Assembly (NCBI GenBank): GCA_937870755.1
Contig: CALMZV010000069.1
Coordinates: forward strand, 50,000-113,999
Length of the DNA stretch: 64,000 bases
Direction of reading: 5' to 3'
Source: an uncultured Methylocystaceae bacterium
Lineage (GTDB): Bacteria; Pseudomonadota; Alphaproteobacteria; Rhizobiales; Beijerinckiaceae
The translations under genes were made by a program, and so were the position numbers. The notes beneath the pieces were generated by a model. It was not told where the DNA came from, did no database searches, and saw nothing but the letters and a program-made list of their open reading frames with translations. Positions within the stretch are counted from its first letter, which is position 1, and every line of letters starts with the position of its first letter. Positions 27,890 through 37,007 of this stretch are shown in pieces.

Positions 27890-28213
27890 ATGCGAAATGG
27901 AAATCTATTGGCCAACCTGCCGCGCGGCAATGCGGGCGAGACGTTCGAAACGCTGATCGAGACGCCGGGCGCGCGGATCGAGCGCATCGTCTCGAACGGT
28001 CAGGCAAGCCCGCCCGGCTTCTGGTACGATCAGGACCGGACTGAATGGGTCGTGGTGATCGCGGGCGCGGCCGGCCTGACGATAGAAGGCGCCCCGCGAA
28101 CGCGCACGTTGCGGGCCGGCGACTTCATCGAATTGCCGGCGCATGTGCGCCATCGCGTCGAATGGACCGAAACGCCGACTGTGTGGCTCGCGGTCCATTT
28201 CGCAAACGTGTGA
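27890..28213 (+). CDS. Small cupin-domain protein
   Basis: A 107-residue single-cupin protein: ERIVSNGQASPPGFWYDQDRTEWVVVIAGAAGLTIEG then LRAGDFIELPAHVRHRVEWTETPTVWLAVHF. The second cupin motif HVRHRVEW retains metal-binding His; the first motif is degenerate (WYDQDRTEWV in place of HxHxxxxE). Role unknown; such proteins are often isomerases or sensors in carbon-source clusters. Start chosen by similarity of MRNGNLLANLPRG to common openings; the ribosome site is weak. Its 5' end is divergent from the enoyl-CoA hydratase. Confidence 0.8.
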   Translation: MRNGNLLANLPRGNAGETFETLIETPGARIERIVSNGQASPPGFWYDQDRTEWVVVIAGAAGLTIEGAPRTRTLRAGDFIELPAHVRHRVEWTETPTVWLAVHFANV

Positions 28214-28218
28214 AGCCT

Positions 28219-29829
28219 CTAGCGCAGCGAGACGCCGGCCTTCGCGGCGTCCCAGGTTTCGGACGTCACCGCCAGATCGCGCAGCGGCTGCTTGCGGATC
28301 TTCTCGGTCGGCGTTTTCGGCAGTTCGGGCAGAAACTGCACGTAACGCGGAATCATGAAATACGGCAGGCGCGGCTTGAGGAAGGCGACCAGCTCCTCGC
28401 CCGTCAGTCGCGCGCCCGTGTCCAGCACGATGCAGGCCTTGATGTCGTCTTCCGTCGCATCCGACCGCACGGCCACGACCGCGCATTCGCGCACGGCTGG
28501 ATGGGCGCCGATCTCGCGCTCCACCTCGAAACTCGACACGTTCTCGCCGCGCCGGCGTATGGCGTCCTTCACGCGATCGACGAACGTGTACATGCCGCGC
28601 GCGTCCTGCACCATCTGGTCGCCGGTGTGAAACCAGAGGTTGCGCCATGCGTCCACCGTCGCCTGCGGCATGTCGTGATAGCCGTCCATGATCAGCCACG
28701 GCTCGCGGGCGCGCACGATCAGTTCGCCCGCCGTGCCCTGCGGCACGTCCATGTCGTGATCGTCGACGAGGCGCGCCTCGAAATCCGGCCGGAGCCAGCC
28801 GACCTTGCCGGGCTCCGCGCCGCCGACCGGCGACAGAATGACGGCGGAAGCCTCCGTCGAACCGTAGGCGGTGGACACCGTATGCATGCCGAAGCGCTTC
28901 TTGAAATCGTCGAGCGCGGGAATGACCGGCACCATGACACAGCGACGCATGGGCTGGTCGGCGTCGCGCGCATCCGGCGGCTGCCGGTAGAGAAACTCGG
29001 CCATCACGCCGAGCAGCAGCGTGTAGGTGCAGCCGTATTCGCGCACTTCGTCCCAGAATTTCGTCGCGGCGAAGCGCGGCGTGACTACGGCCGAGGCGCC
29101 GGCGATCAGCGCGTTGTAGACGCCCGCCCACTGGCCGCCGATGTGGAACAGCGGCAGCGAGACATGCACGACATCGTCGTGCGAACAGGCGCCGTAGACG
29201 GCCGGCGTCGCATAGCCGTAGGCGTGCGCATGCGTGACGCGTACGCCTTTCGACAGACCCGTCGTGCCGGACGTGAACATGATGCCGACGAGATCCCACG
29301 GATCGATCTTTTCGGGCGCGGCCGGCGCGCCGGCCAGTTCTGAATAGGGACGCAGCGCGATGCGCGCGGGCAGATCGACACGCGGCGCGGGCCCGCGCAC
29401 GACGATGGTTTCGAGCGTCGTCAGCTGATCGGCCACCGCCGCGATGCGGTCGAGATAATGGCCTTCCGCCACCATGACCTTCGCGCCGCAATTGTTGACG
29501 ACATGCGTGAGGATGGCGCCGAGATAGGCGGTGTTGACCGGCACTTCCACACGCGCGGCGAGACCGAGGCCGATCCAGCACGCAACGAAATCGAGATGGT
29601 TGTCGAGCATGACCAGGACACGGTCCTGGCGGGCGACGCCGAGCGCCGCGAAACCGCCGGCCAGCCGCAGCGCCTCCTCGTTCAGCGCGCGATAGCTGAG
29701 AGCGCGTTCGGGATCGCGCACGGCCAGCTTGTCGGGATGGTCCTTCAGCGCACGCGCCATGACGGCGCCGAGGTTGCGCTCGTGCGGCGGCGGCAGTTGC
29801 GGCGCCGTCAAAGGATTCTGGAACGTCAC
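28219..29829 (-). CDS. AMP-forming acyl-CoA ligase
   Basis: A 536-residue ANL-superfamily enzyme that activates a carboxylic acid to its CoA thioester via an acyl-AMP. Seen: P-loop IMFTSGTTGLSKGVRVTHAH, YGSTEASAVILSPVG, WFHTGDQMVQDARGMYTFVDRVKDAIRRRGENVSSFEVE and the catalytic lysine in PKTPTEKIRKQPL near the C-terminus. The N-terminal region resembles CaiC-like ligases. Substrate unknown. It converges with the cupin gene (5 bases between stops) and its upstream region is shared with the divergent monooxygenase. Genes for dehydrogenase, hydratase and thioesterase nearby suggest an acyl or alicyclic acid substrate. Confidence 0.92.
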   Translation of the reverse strand: MTFQNPLTAPQLPPPHERNLGAVMARALKDHPDKLAVRDPERALSYRALNEEALRLAGGFAALGVARQDRVLVMLDNHLDFVACWIGLGLAARVEVPVNTAYLGAILTHVVNNCGAKVMVAEGHYLDRIAAVADQLTTLETIVVRGPAPRVDLPARIALRPYSELAGAPAAPEKIDPWDLVGIMFTSGTTGLSKGVRVTHAHAYGYATPAVYGACSHDDVVHVSLPLFHIGGQWAGVYNALIAGASAVVTPRFAATKFWDEVREYGCTYTLLLGVMAEFLYRQPPDARDADQPMRRCVMVPVIPALDDFKKRFGMHTVSTAYGSTEASAVILSPVGGAEPGKVGWLRPDFEARLVDDHDMDVPQGTAGELIVRAREPWLIMDGYHDMPQATVDAWRNLWFHTGDQMVQDARGMYTFVDRVKDAIRRRGENVSSFEVEREIGAHPAVRECAVVAVRSDATEDDIKACIVLDTGARLTGEELVAFLKPRLPYFMIPRYVQFLPELPKTPTEKIRKQPLRDLAVTSETWDAAKAGVSLR

Positions 29830-30185
29830 GAAATTTCCTCCGCGCTCGGGTCAGCCTGCCGCCGTCGACATGCGCGCACGGTCGTCGCGAGGCGACGACG
29901 CACGACGACCGCGCGCCCATGCCCTGCCCCGGGCGTCGTGACGACGGCGCGCGCAGGCCGTCCCGCCGCGTCCGCTCTTCCCGTTGTTCGCGCCATGATG
30001 GCGCGGCGCGCGGCAAGGCTCAACCCGCCGCGCGCGCGCGGCCGCGTGTCGCACCGCGAAACGCGGGGCGCGTTGGCGGCTTGAGGCTTGCGCGGCGGGG
30101 CGGGCGGGGCGATCATCGCGCCGGACGCCGCAACCGGCGCCGGGGCGCGCGACAAGCGCCGACGCAGACACCGCGAGGAAACATC
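29830..30185. other. 356-base divergent intergenic region with two inverted repeats
   Basis: No credible gene is seen between the acyl-CoA ligase and the monooxygenase. Two inverted repeats stand out: GTCGTCGC/GCGACGAC with a 3-nt loop (29881-29899) and CGCGCCAT-G-ATGGCGCG (29989-30005). Both lie between two divergent starts and could be operators for a regulator not encoded here. The region is otherwise very GC-rich without recognisable promoter boxes. Confidence 0.35.
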
Positions 30186-31706
30186 ATGGGCGGGACGGAA
30201 ACGCTGGAGCGACCGGCCGCGGGAAGACCCGCGGCGGCGCGCGTGGAACATTTCGATGTGCTGATCGTCGGCGCGGGCATTTCGGGCGTCGGCGGCGCCT
30301 ATCATCTCACCAAACAATGTCCTGGAACCTCGTTCGTCATACTCGAAACGCAGGACGGTTTCGGCGGCACATGGCGCACGCATCGCTATCCCGGCATCCG
30401 CTCCGACAGCGATCTCTATACGTTCGGCTACCGATTCAAGCCCTGGGTCGGCGCGCCGATCGCGACGGCGGAGGAAATTCTCAAATATATGGGCGAGGTG
30501 ATCGAAGAGAACGATCTGGCGCGCCACATCCGCTACAATCACAAAATTCTGTCCGCGCGCTGGTCGAGCGCCGACAATCGCTGGACGATCGAGGCCGAGC
30601 GCGCGGACAATGGCGACCGCGTTGTCATCACCGCGAACTTCCTGTGGATGTGCCAGGGCTATTACCGGCACGAACAGGGCTACACGCCGGAATGGCCCGG
30701 CATGGCCAACTACAGAGGGCGGATCGTTCATCCGCAGACCTGGCCAGCCGACCTCGACTACAAGAACAAGCGCGTGATCGTCATCGGTTCGGGCGCAACC
30801 GCCGCGACCGTCGTGCCGGCCATCGCCGGCGACTGCGCCCATCTCACGCTGCTGCAACGTTCGCCGACCTATTTCATCACCGGTCGCAACGCCAACGATC
30901 TGGCGGACACGCTGCGTCAGCTCGACATCAAGGAAGAGTGGATACACGAAATCGTGCGGCGCAAGATTCTGTACGATCAGAACGCGTTCACGCAGCGCTG
31001 CCTGTCGGAGCCGGAAGCGGTGAAGAAGGAACTGCTCGCAGGCGTGCGCGCCTATCTCGGCGCCGATTACGACATCGCCACGCATTTCACGCCGCGCTAC
31101 CGGCCGTGGCGGCAGCGCATCGCATTCATTCCCGACGGCGACCTGTTCAAGGGCGTGGCCGCCGGAAAGGCGGAAGTGGTGACCGACGAAATCGACGGGT
31201 TCACCGAAAAAGGCATTCGCTTGAAGTCTGGCCGCGAACTCGAAGGCGACATCGTCGTCACCGCGACCGGATTCAATCTCAGCGTGCTCGGCGACATCGC
31301 CTTCTCGGTCGACGGCAAGACGCTCGATTTCGCCGACACCGTCACCTATCGCGGCATGATGTTCACCGGCGTGCCCAACCTGGTGTGGGTGTTCGGCTAT
31401 TTCCGCGCGAGCTGGACGCTGCGCGTGGACATGGTGGCCGATTTCGTCTGCCGCCTGCTCAATCACATGAAAGCGCACGGGCTAAAGAAGGTCGCGCCCG
31501 CGCTGCGGCGCGAGGACGCCGACATGAAAATTCTGCCGTGGCTGGACGAGGAGAATTTCAACCCCGGCTACATGACACGGTCAATGCACCTTCTGCCCAA
31601 GCGCGGCGACAAACCGGAATGGCAGCACAGCCAGGACTACTGGAGCGAGAAGGACCAGTTCCCGAAGATCGACCTCGACGACACCGCGTTCATTTACAGC
31701 CGTTGA
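30186..31706 (+). CDS. Flavin-dependent monooxygenase, Baeyer-Villiger type
   Basis: A 506-residue two-dinucleotide-fold flavoprotein. FAD motif GAGISG at residues 29-34; GGTWRTHRYPGIRSDSD, the second Baeyer-Villiger monooxygenase signature; YRGRIVHPQTWP near 174, matching the FxGxxxHxxxW(P/D) fingerprint with Tyr for Phe; NADPH motif VIGSGATAAT. Such enzymes use NADPH and O2 to insert oxygen next to a ketone, giving an ester or lactone. GAGGAAA precedes ATG 30186. Followed ten bases later by an SDR gene, then cyclase, thioesterase and antiporter genes in the same direction. The ketone substrate is unknown. Confidence 0.9.
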   Translation: MGGTETLERPAAGRPAAARVEHFDVLIVGAGISGVGGAYHLTKQCPGTSFVILETQDGFGGTWRTHRYPGIRSDSDLYTFGYRFKPWVGAPIATAEEILKYMGEVIEENDLARHIRYNHKILSARWSSADNRWTIEAERADNGDRVVITANFLWMCQGYYRHEQGYTPEWPGMANYRGRIVHPQTWPADLDYKNKRVIVIGSGATAATVVPAIAGDCAHLTLLQRSPTYFITGRNANDLADTLRQLDIKEEWIHEIVRRKILYDQNAFTQRCLSEPEAVKKELLAGVRAYLGADYDIATHFTPRYRPWRQRIAFIPDGDLFKGVAAGKAEVVTDEIDGFTEKGIRLKSGRELEGDIVVTATGFNLSVLGDIAFSVDGKTLDFADTVTYRGMMFTGVPNLVWVFGYFRASWTLRVDMVADFVCRLLNHMKAHGLKKVAPALRREDADMKILPWLDEENFNPGYMTRSMHLLPKRGDKPEWQHSQDYWSEKDQFPKIDLDDTAFIYSR

Positions 31707-31716
31707 GACTTAGCAC

Positions 31717-32490
31717 ATGAATCTCAACCTCGACGACCGCGTGGTGTTCGTCGCCGGCGCCTCGCGCGGCATAGGCCGCGGCATTGTGGAGACGTTGCTG
31801 GCCGAAGGCGCACGCGTGGCGATGGCGGCGCGCGGCGGCGACGCGCTCGCCCGGGCGCACGACGATCTCGCCGGAACGTTCGGAAAGGCGCGCGTGTGGT
31901 CGATGGCCGGCGACATGCGCGACACGCAAACGCTGGAAACGGCCGTTGCGCGCATCGAAGCCGAGTTCGGACCGATCTACGGCGCCGTCGCCAATGTCGG
32001 CCTGCATCCCTGTCCGCCCGGATTCGAGGTGGACGACGCCACCTGGGACGCCGGCTTCGCGCAAAATCTCGATTCCGCCTTTCGCCTCGCGCGCACGGTG
32101 TTGCGCGGCATGACAAGACGCCACGAGGGCGCGCTCTTGTTCATTTCCTCCATCGCGGGAATCGGCGCGATGGGAACGCCGCTCACCTATGGGCCGGCCA
32201 AAGCGGCGGTGAACCATCTGGCGCGCGATCTCGCGCGCATCGCGGGCCGGTCCGGCGTGCGCGTGAACGCGCTCGCGCCGGGCAACATCATATTCCCCGG
32301 CGGCGAATGGGAGCAGCGCGCCACCGGCCCGCGCGGCGATGCATGGCGGCGCTGGGTGGAGCGCGAAGTTCCGTTGAGGCGGTTCGGTCGCCCGGACGAG
32401 ATCGCCTCCATGGCCGCCTTCCTTCTGTCGCCGCTCGCCGGCTTCGTCACCGGCGCCGTCGTGCCCGTCGACGGCGGACAGACGCGGTGA
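31717..32490 (+). CDS. SDR family oxidoreductase
   Basis: A 257-residue short-chain dehydrogenase with cofactor motif GASRGIG, catalytic Ser in [14 protein letters not shown] and YGPAK (Y-x3-K), and a C-terminal [31 protein letters not shown]. The normally Asn-rich NNAG is ANVG. It probably oxidises an alcohol to a ketone (or reverse) and lies ten bases behind the Baeyer-Villiger-type gene, so an alcohol-to-ketone-to-ester sequence is plausible by context. Substrate not known. Confidence 0.9.
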   Translation: MNLNLDDRVVFVAGASRGIGRGIVETLLAEGARVAMAARGGDALARAHDDLAGTFGKARVWSMAGDMRDTQTLETAVARIEAEFGPIYGAVANVGLHPCPPGFEVDDATWDAGFAQNLDSAFRLARTVLRGMTRRHEGALLFISSIAGIGAMGTPLTYGPAKAAVNHLARDLARIAGRSGVRVNALAPGNIIFPGGEWEQRATGPRGDAWRRWVEREVPLRRFGRPDEIASMAAFLLSPLAGFVTGAVVPVDGGQTR

Positions 32491-32547
32491 CGCGCGCCTT
32501 GCCTTGACCTCGGCCGCTCCGCACAATCGGCGGCGGAGGACAGCGCG

Positions 32548-33570
32548 ATGGAACAGAACAGATGGGTGAACCGCCCACAGGGATCGAACTGGGGCGATTT
32601 CGGCGCGGACGACCAGCGCGGCAAGATGAACCTGCTGACGCCCGCGCGACGCGCGGCGGCGGCGCGCGAAGTACGGGAGGGCATGGCCTTCACGCTCAGT
32701 CTGCCGCTCGACTATCCGGGCGGCAACGCGATCTTTCCGTTCCGCAAGCCGCCGCGCCTGCACCACGAGAATCGCGGACCCGCGCATAATTTCAACTTTC
32801 GCCTGTCGCATATCTGCAACGAGTTCTGCGATGTCGTGTGCGACGACGCGGTGATGCTTTATCTGCAATATTCCACACAGTGGGACGGGCTGTGCCATGT
32901 GGGGCAGATGTTCGACGCCGACGGCGACGGCGTTCCCGAGAAAGTCTATTACAACGGCTATCGCGGCGGCGTGGAGATCGTGGGGCCGGACGATGCGCGC
33001 GAAGGGTTCGGCGCGAAGGCGCTCGGCATCGAGAATTTCGCGACCGCCGGCGTGCAGGGGCGCGGCGTGCTGGTGGACCTGCACCGCATCTACGGCCGCA
33101 AGCGCGCCTATGTCGGCTACGACGAATTGATGCGCGCGCTGGAAGCGCAGAACGTGGGCGTGGAGGCCGGCGATTTCCTCTGCCTCTACACTGGCTACGC
33201 CGATCTCGTTCTGGAAATGAACAAGAAGCCGGACGTGGAGACACTGCATGCCTCCTGTGCCGCGCTCGACGGGCGCGACCGGCGGCTGCTCGACTGGATC
33301 AGCGACGTCGATCTCGTCGCGATCTGCGCGGACAATCTGGCGGTCGAAGCCTATCCAGCGCGCCCTGCGCTCGGCGATACGTTTCCCGGTCTGCCGCTGC
33401 ACAACCACTGCCTGTTCAAACAGGGGATTCACCTCGGCGAATTGTGGTATTTCACCGAACTGGCGCGCTGGCTCGCCGCCAACGATCGCTGGCGCTTTCT
33501 CCTGACCGCCCCGCCCCTCAACCTGCCCGGCGCCGTCGGGTCGCCCGCAACGCCCATCGCCACCGTCTGA
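32548..33570 (+). CDS. Cyclase-family (PF04199) metal-dependent hydrolase
   Basis: A 340-residue protein of the cyclase/kynurenine-formamidase fold. It opens with WVNRPQGSNWGDFGADDQRGKMNLLTP, and the metal-binding segment is STQWDGLCHVGQM (residues 109-121) in place of the usual HxGTHxDxPxH; D113 and H117 are kept. LADNLAVEAYPA-type and LPLHNHCLFKQGIHLGELWYFTELA segments support the long cyclase subfamily. It may hydrolyse an ester, lactone or amide; next to a Baeyer-Villiger-type enzyme a lactone is an attractive guess only. Fifty-seven bases after the SDR. Confidence 0.85.
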   Translation: MEQNRWVNRPQGSNWGDFGADDQRGKMNLLTPARRAAAAREVREGMAFTLSLPLDYPGGNAIFPFRKPPRLHHENRGPAHNFNFRLSHICNEFCDVVCDDAVMLYLQYSTQWDGLCHVGQMFDADGDGVPEKVYYNGYRGGVEIVGPDDAREGFGAKALGIENFATAGVQGRGVLVDLHRIYGRKRAYVGYDELMRALEAQNVGVEAGDFLCLYTGYADLVLEMNKKPDVETLHASCAALDGRDRRLLDWISDVDLVAICADNLAVEAYPARPALGDTFPGLPLHNHCLFKQGIHLGELWYFTELARWLAANDRWRFLLTAPPLNLPGAVGSPATPIATV

Positions 33571-33585
33571 ACGAACGAGACAAAC

Positions 33586-34026
33586 GTGACCGAAGAAGAA
33601 ATCATCGCGCGCTTCCGCGCCAACGAAAACCCCTCGGCCGATACGCTCGGCATCGAGGTGACCGCCTACGACCGGCCTCTCAACCGCGTGACGCTGCTGT
33701 GCCACGCGAGCCGCGCGCACTGCCATTCCATCGAGGGCCATCCGAAAGGCGGCATCGTGCAGGGGGGCTTCGTCACCGGCTGGCTGGATGCGGCGATGGC
33801 GCACGCCTGCATCGCGCGCTCGGAGTTCAGCGTCGGCGTGCCGAGCCTCGAAATCAAGGTGAGCTTTCTCCTGCCCGCCCATCCGGGGCTTTATCACGCC
33901 TATGGATGGATCACGCGCTGGGGGCGGCGCATTTCCTTCATGGAGGCGGAACTGCGCGACGACAAGGGAACGATCATCGCGCGCGCCAGTTCGACCGCCG
34001 CGCTGGTGCACACGAAAAAGGATTGA
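33586..34026 (+). CDS. PaaI-family hotdog thioesterase
   Basis: A 146-residue hotdog-fold protein with a GTG start. The segment HPKGGIVQGGFVTGWLDAAMAHACI is the PaaI active-site pattern (GG...G.. D), followed by VPSLEIKVSFLLPAHPG. It likely hydrolyses an acyl- or aryl-CoA to free CoA. It is 15 bases behind the cyclase-family gene and ends next to the antiporter start, so it belongs to this plus-strand run. Confidence 0.85.
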   Translation: MTEEEIIARFRANENPSADTLGIEVTAYDRPLNRVTLLCHASRAHCHSIEGHPKGGIVQGGFVTGWLDAAMAHACIARSEFSVGVPSLEIKVSFLLPAHPGLYHAYGWITRWGRRISFMEAELRDDKGTIIARASSTAALVHTKKD

Positions 34027-34027
34027 A

Positions 34028-35107
34028 ATGGCAGATTACTCGACGCCTTCTCTGCCCTGGTGGTCGTTCGCCTTTCCGGCGGCGGCCCTCGGCGTGTTCG
34101 TTCTCTATTTATCGCTCGGAGGCGGCGTCTTTCTCTATGTCGTGGCGGGCGCTCTGCTGATTGGCGCGGTGTTCGCGTCCGTCCATCACGCGGAGGTGGT
34201 CGCGCATCGCATCGGCGAGCCCTACGGCACGATCGTGCTGGCCGTGGCGGTGACGGTGATCGAAGTCGCGCTGATCGTCTCGGCCATGGCGAGCGGCGGC
34301 CCGGGCGCGGCGACCATCGCGCGCGACACGGTGTTCGCCGCCGTCATGATCGCCTGCAACGGCATTGTCGGCCTGTGCCTGCTGGCCGGCGGCATCCGCC
34401 ACCACGAGCAGGCGTTTCGCCTGGAAGGCGCCAACTCGGCGCTCGCCGTGCTTACCGCGCTGACGACCCTGACGCTGGTGCTGCCGAATGTCACGACCAC
34501 CGCGCCCGGCCCTTCGTTCTCGCCCTCGCAGCTTGTTTTCGCAGGCCTCGTCTCGCTCGTGCTCTACGGCTCGTTCGTGTTCATTCAGACGGTGCGCCAT
34601 CGCGATTATTTTCTCGACAAGCATACGCCCGACCATGGAGAGCCGCCGTCCAACGGCATGGCGCTCGTCGCCTTCGGCATGTTGCTGGTGGCGCTCACAG
34701 CCGTCGTCCTGATCGCGAAAGTGCTGACGCCGACCGTGGAAGCCGGCGTGCGCGCCATCGGCGCGCCGTATTCGGCGGTCGGCATCGTCATCGCCATACT
34801 GGTCCTGTTGCCCGAAGGCATGGCCGCCGTGCGCGCGGCGCGCGCCAACCGCGTGCAGGAGAGCCTCAATCTGGCGCTGGGCTCGGCGCTCGCCTCCATC
34901 GGCCTGACCATTCCGACGGTCGCAGCCGTTTCGCTGGCGACCGGCGCATCGTTGACGCTGGGCCTTGCGGCGAAGGAACAGATACTGCTGGCGCTGACGC
35001 TTCTGACGGGCCTGGCGACGCTCGGCGCCGGCCGCACGACCGTGCTGCAGGGCGTCATCCACATCGTCATCTGCGCGGCGTTCGTGTTTCTCGCGATCGT
35101 GCCGTGA
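34028..35107 (+). CDS. Calcium/proton antiporter, ChaA-like
   Basis: A 359-residue membrane protein with about eleven segments in two inverted halves. Each half has an acidic ion-binding stretch: VAVTVIEVALIVSAM with FAAVMIACNGIVG in the first, and AILVLLPEGMAAVRAARANRVQESLNLALGSALASIGLTIP in the second. This is the CaCA (ChaA/CAX) pattern for Ca2+/H+ or Na+/H+ exchange. The start is one base after the thioesterase stop. It converges with ilvD, three bases between stops. Its link to the catabolic genes may be only positional. Confidence 0.9.
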   Translation: MADYSTPSLPWWSFAFPAAALGVFVLYLSLGGGVFLYVVAGALLIGAVFASVHHAEVVAHRIGEPYGTIVLAVAVTVIEVALIVSAMASGGPGAATIARDTVFAAVMIACNGIVGLCLLAGGIRHHEQAFRLEGANSALAVLTALTTLTLVLPNVTTTAPGPSFSPSQLVFAGLVSLVLYGSFVFIQTVRHRDYFLDKHTPDHGEPPSNGMALVAFGMLLVALTAVVLIAKVLTPTVEAGVRAIGAPYSAVGIVIAILVLLPEGMAAVRAARANRVQESLNLALGSALASIGLTIPTVAAVSLATGASLTLGLAAKEQILLALTLLTGLATLGAGRTTVLQGVIHIVICAAFVFLAIVP

Positions 35108-35110
35108 GCC

Positions 35111-36982
35111 TCACTCGTAGGTGCGGTTGAGCATCTCCTCGAACTGGTCGAGGTCGCGCACCGCGCCGCGGTCGGCGGACGTGGCCGTCAGCGCGTAATG
35201 GCGCAACGCCACCGTGATGGCGCGCTCGCGCGGCTTCGGTTTCCACGCCGCGCGGCCGCGCGCGTTCATCGCCGATCGCCGGCGCGCAAGCTCCTCGTCG
35301 GGAAGGTCGAGCCGGATGGACCGCGTGGCGATGTCGATGACGATGCGGTCGCCGTCCTCCACCAGCGCGATGGCGCCGCCGGAAGCCGCCTCCGGCGATA
35401 CATGGCCGATCGACAGGCCGGACGTCGCGCCGGAAAAGCGCCCATCGGTGATGAGCGCGCAACTCTTGTCGAGACCGCGCCCCTTCAGGCCGCTGGTGAG
35501 CGCGAGCATTTCCTGCATGCCCGGTCCGCCGCGCGGCCCCTCGTAGCGCACGACGAGCGCCACGCCGGGCTTGACCAGGCCCGACTTGATGGCGTTCGAT
35601 CCCTCGTCCTCGCTGTCGACGACCAGCGCGACGCCGGTGAATGCGTGAAGCGACGGGTCGACGCCCGCCGTCTTCACGATGCAGCCGTCAGGCGCGAGAT
35701 TGCCGTAGAGCACGGCCAGGCCGCCGTCCTTCGAGTAGGCATGCGCAACATCGCGCACGCAGCCCTTTTCGCGGTCGCGGTCGAGCGCGGAAAAGCGCCT
35801 GGATTGCGACATGCCCTCGACCGTGATCTCCCCGCCCGGCGCGGCGCGGAAGAAGGCCTCCACCTCCGCATCCTGCGTGCGTGCGATGTCCCATCTGTCG
35901 AGCGCGGCGCCGAGACTGGGCGCGTGAACGGTCTTCGCGTCGCGATGCACCAGGCCCGCGCGGTCGAGTTCGCCCAGAATGCGCATGACGCCGCCGGCGC
36001 GATGCACGTCCTCCATGAAATAATCGGGCGTGGACGGCGAGACCTTGCACAGATGCGGCGTCTCGCGAGAAATGCGATCGATATCCTTCATTGTGAAATC
36101 GACCTCGGCCTCGTGCGCGGCGGCCAGCAGATGCAACACGGTGTTGGTGGAGCCGCCCATCGCCATATCGAGACGCACCGCGTTCTCGAACGCCTCGAAC
36201 GTGGCGACCGACCGCGGCAGAACGCTCTCGTCGCCCTGTTTGTAGTAGCGCCGGCACAGGTCGACGATCAGGCGCCCGCCCTCCAGGAACAGCGCCTTGC
36301 GGTCTGCATGGGTGGCGAGCAGCGACCCGTTGCCCGGCAGGGACAGGCCGAGCGCCTCCGTCAGACAATTCATGGAATTGGCGGTGAACATGCCCGAGCA
36401 CGAGCCGCATGTTGGACACGAATGGAGTTCGTAGGCGGCGATCTTCTTGTCGGTGATGTCGGGATTCATGGTGGCGACATAGGCCTCCACACCCGAGAAC
36501 CGCTCGTCCTTGCCGTCGTAGTTCATGCGGCCGGCCTCCATCGGCCCGCCCGACACGAACACTGTCGGAATGTTGAGTCGCAGCGCCGCCATCAGCATGC
36601 CGGGCGTGATCTTGTCGCAATTCGATATGCACACCAGCGCGTCCGCGCGGTGCGCATTGACCATGTATTCGATCGAATCCGCGATAAGATCGCGCGAGGG
36701 CAGCGAGTAGAGCATGCCGTCGTGACCCATCGCGATGCCGTCGTCGACGGCGATGGTGTCGAACTCGCGACCGACGGCGCCGGCGGCGGCGATCTCGGCC
36801 GCGACCATCTGCCCTAGATCCTTGAGATGCACGTGGCCCGGCACGAACTGCGTGAAGGAATTGGCGATGGCGACGATCGGCTTGCCGAAATCGCCGTCCT
36901 TCATGCCGGTGGCGCGCCACAGCGATCGCGCGACCGCCATGTTGCGCCCCATCGTCACCCGTTTCGATCGCAGATCCAGCAT
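35111..36982 (-). CDS. ilvD: Dihydroxy-acid dehydratase IlvD
   Basis: A 623-residue iron-sulfur dehydratase, third gene of an Ldh-SDR-ilvD run. Motifs: [12 protein letters not shown] and [19 protein letters not shown] (cluster cysteines), [66 protein letters not shown]. The sequence closely follows the E. coli-type [4Fe-4S] IlvD, so valine/isoleucine synthesis (2,3-dihydroxy-acid to 2-oxoacid) is the first choice over sugar-acid dehydratases of the same superfamily. The start at 36982 ([16 protein letters not shown]) was chosen because the in-frame upstream part is not family-like. Unusual for ilvD to follow two catabolic-type oxidoreductases. Confidence 0.93.
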   Translation of the reverse strand: MLDLRSKRVTMGRNMAVARSLWRATGMKDGDFGKPIVAIANSFTQFVPGHVHLKDLGQMVAAEIAAAGAVGREFDTIAVDDGIAMGHDGMLYSLPSRDLIADSIEYMVNAHRADALVCISNCDKITPGMLMAALRLNIPTVFVSGGPMEAGRMNYDGKDERFSGVEAYVATMNPDITDKKIAAYELHSCPTCGSCSGMFTANSMNCLTEALGLSLPGNGSLLATHADRKALFLEGGRLIVDLCRRYYKQGDESVLPRSVATFEAFENAVRLDMAMGGSTNTVLHLLAAAHEAEVDFTMKDIDRISRETPHLCKVSPSTPDYFMEDVHRAGGVMRILGELDRAGLVHRDAKTVHAPSLGAALDRWDIARTQDAEVEAFFRAAPGGEITVEGMSQSRRFSALDRDREKGCVRDVAHAYSKDGGLAVLYGNLAPDGCIVKTAGVDPSLHAFTGVALVVDSEDEGSNAIKSGLVKPGVALVVRYEGPRGGPGMQEMLALTSGLKGRGLDKSCALITDGRFSGATSGLSIGHVSPEAASGGAIALVEDGDRIVIDIATRSIRLDLPDEELARRRSAMNARGRAAWKPKPRERAITVALRHYALTATSADRGAVRDLDQFEEMLNRTYE

Positions 36983-37007
36983 GGCGTCCGTCCCGTGGTT
37001 GGAGAGA

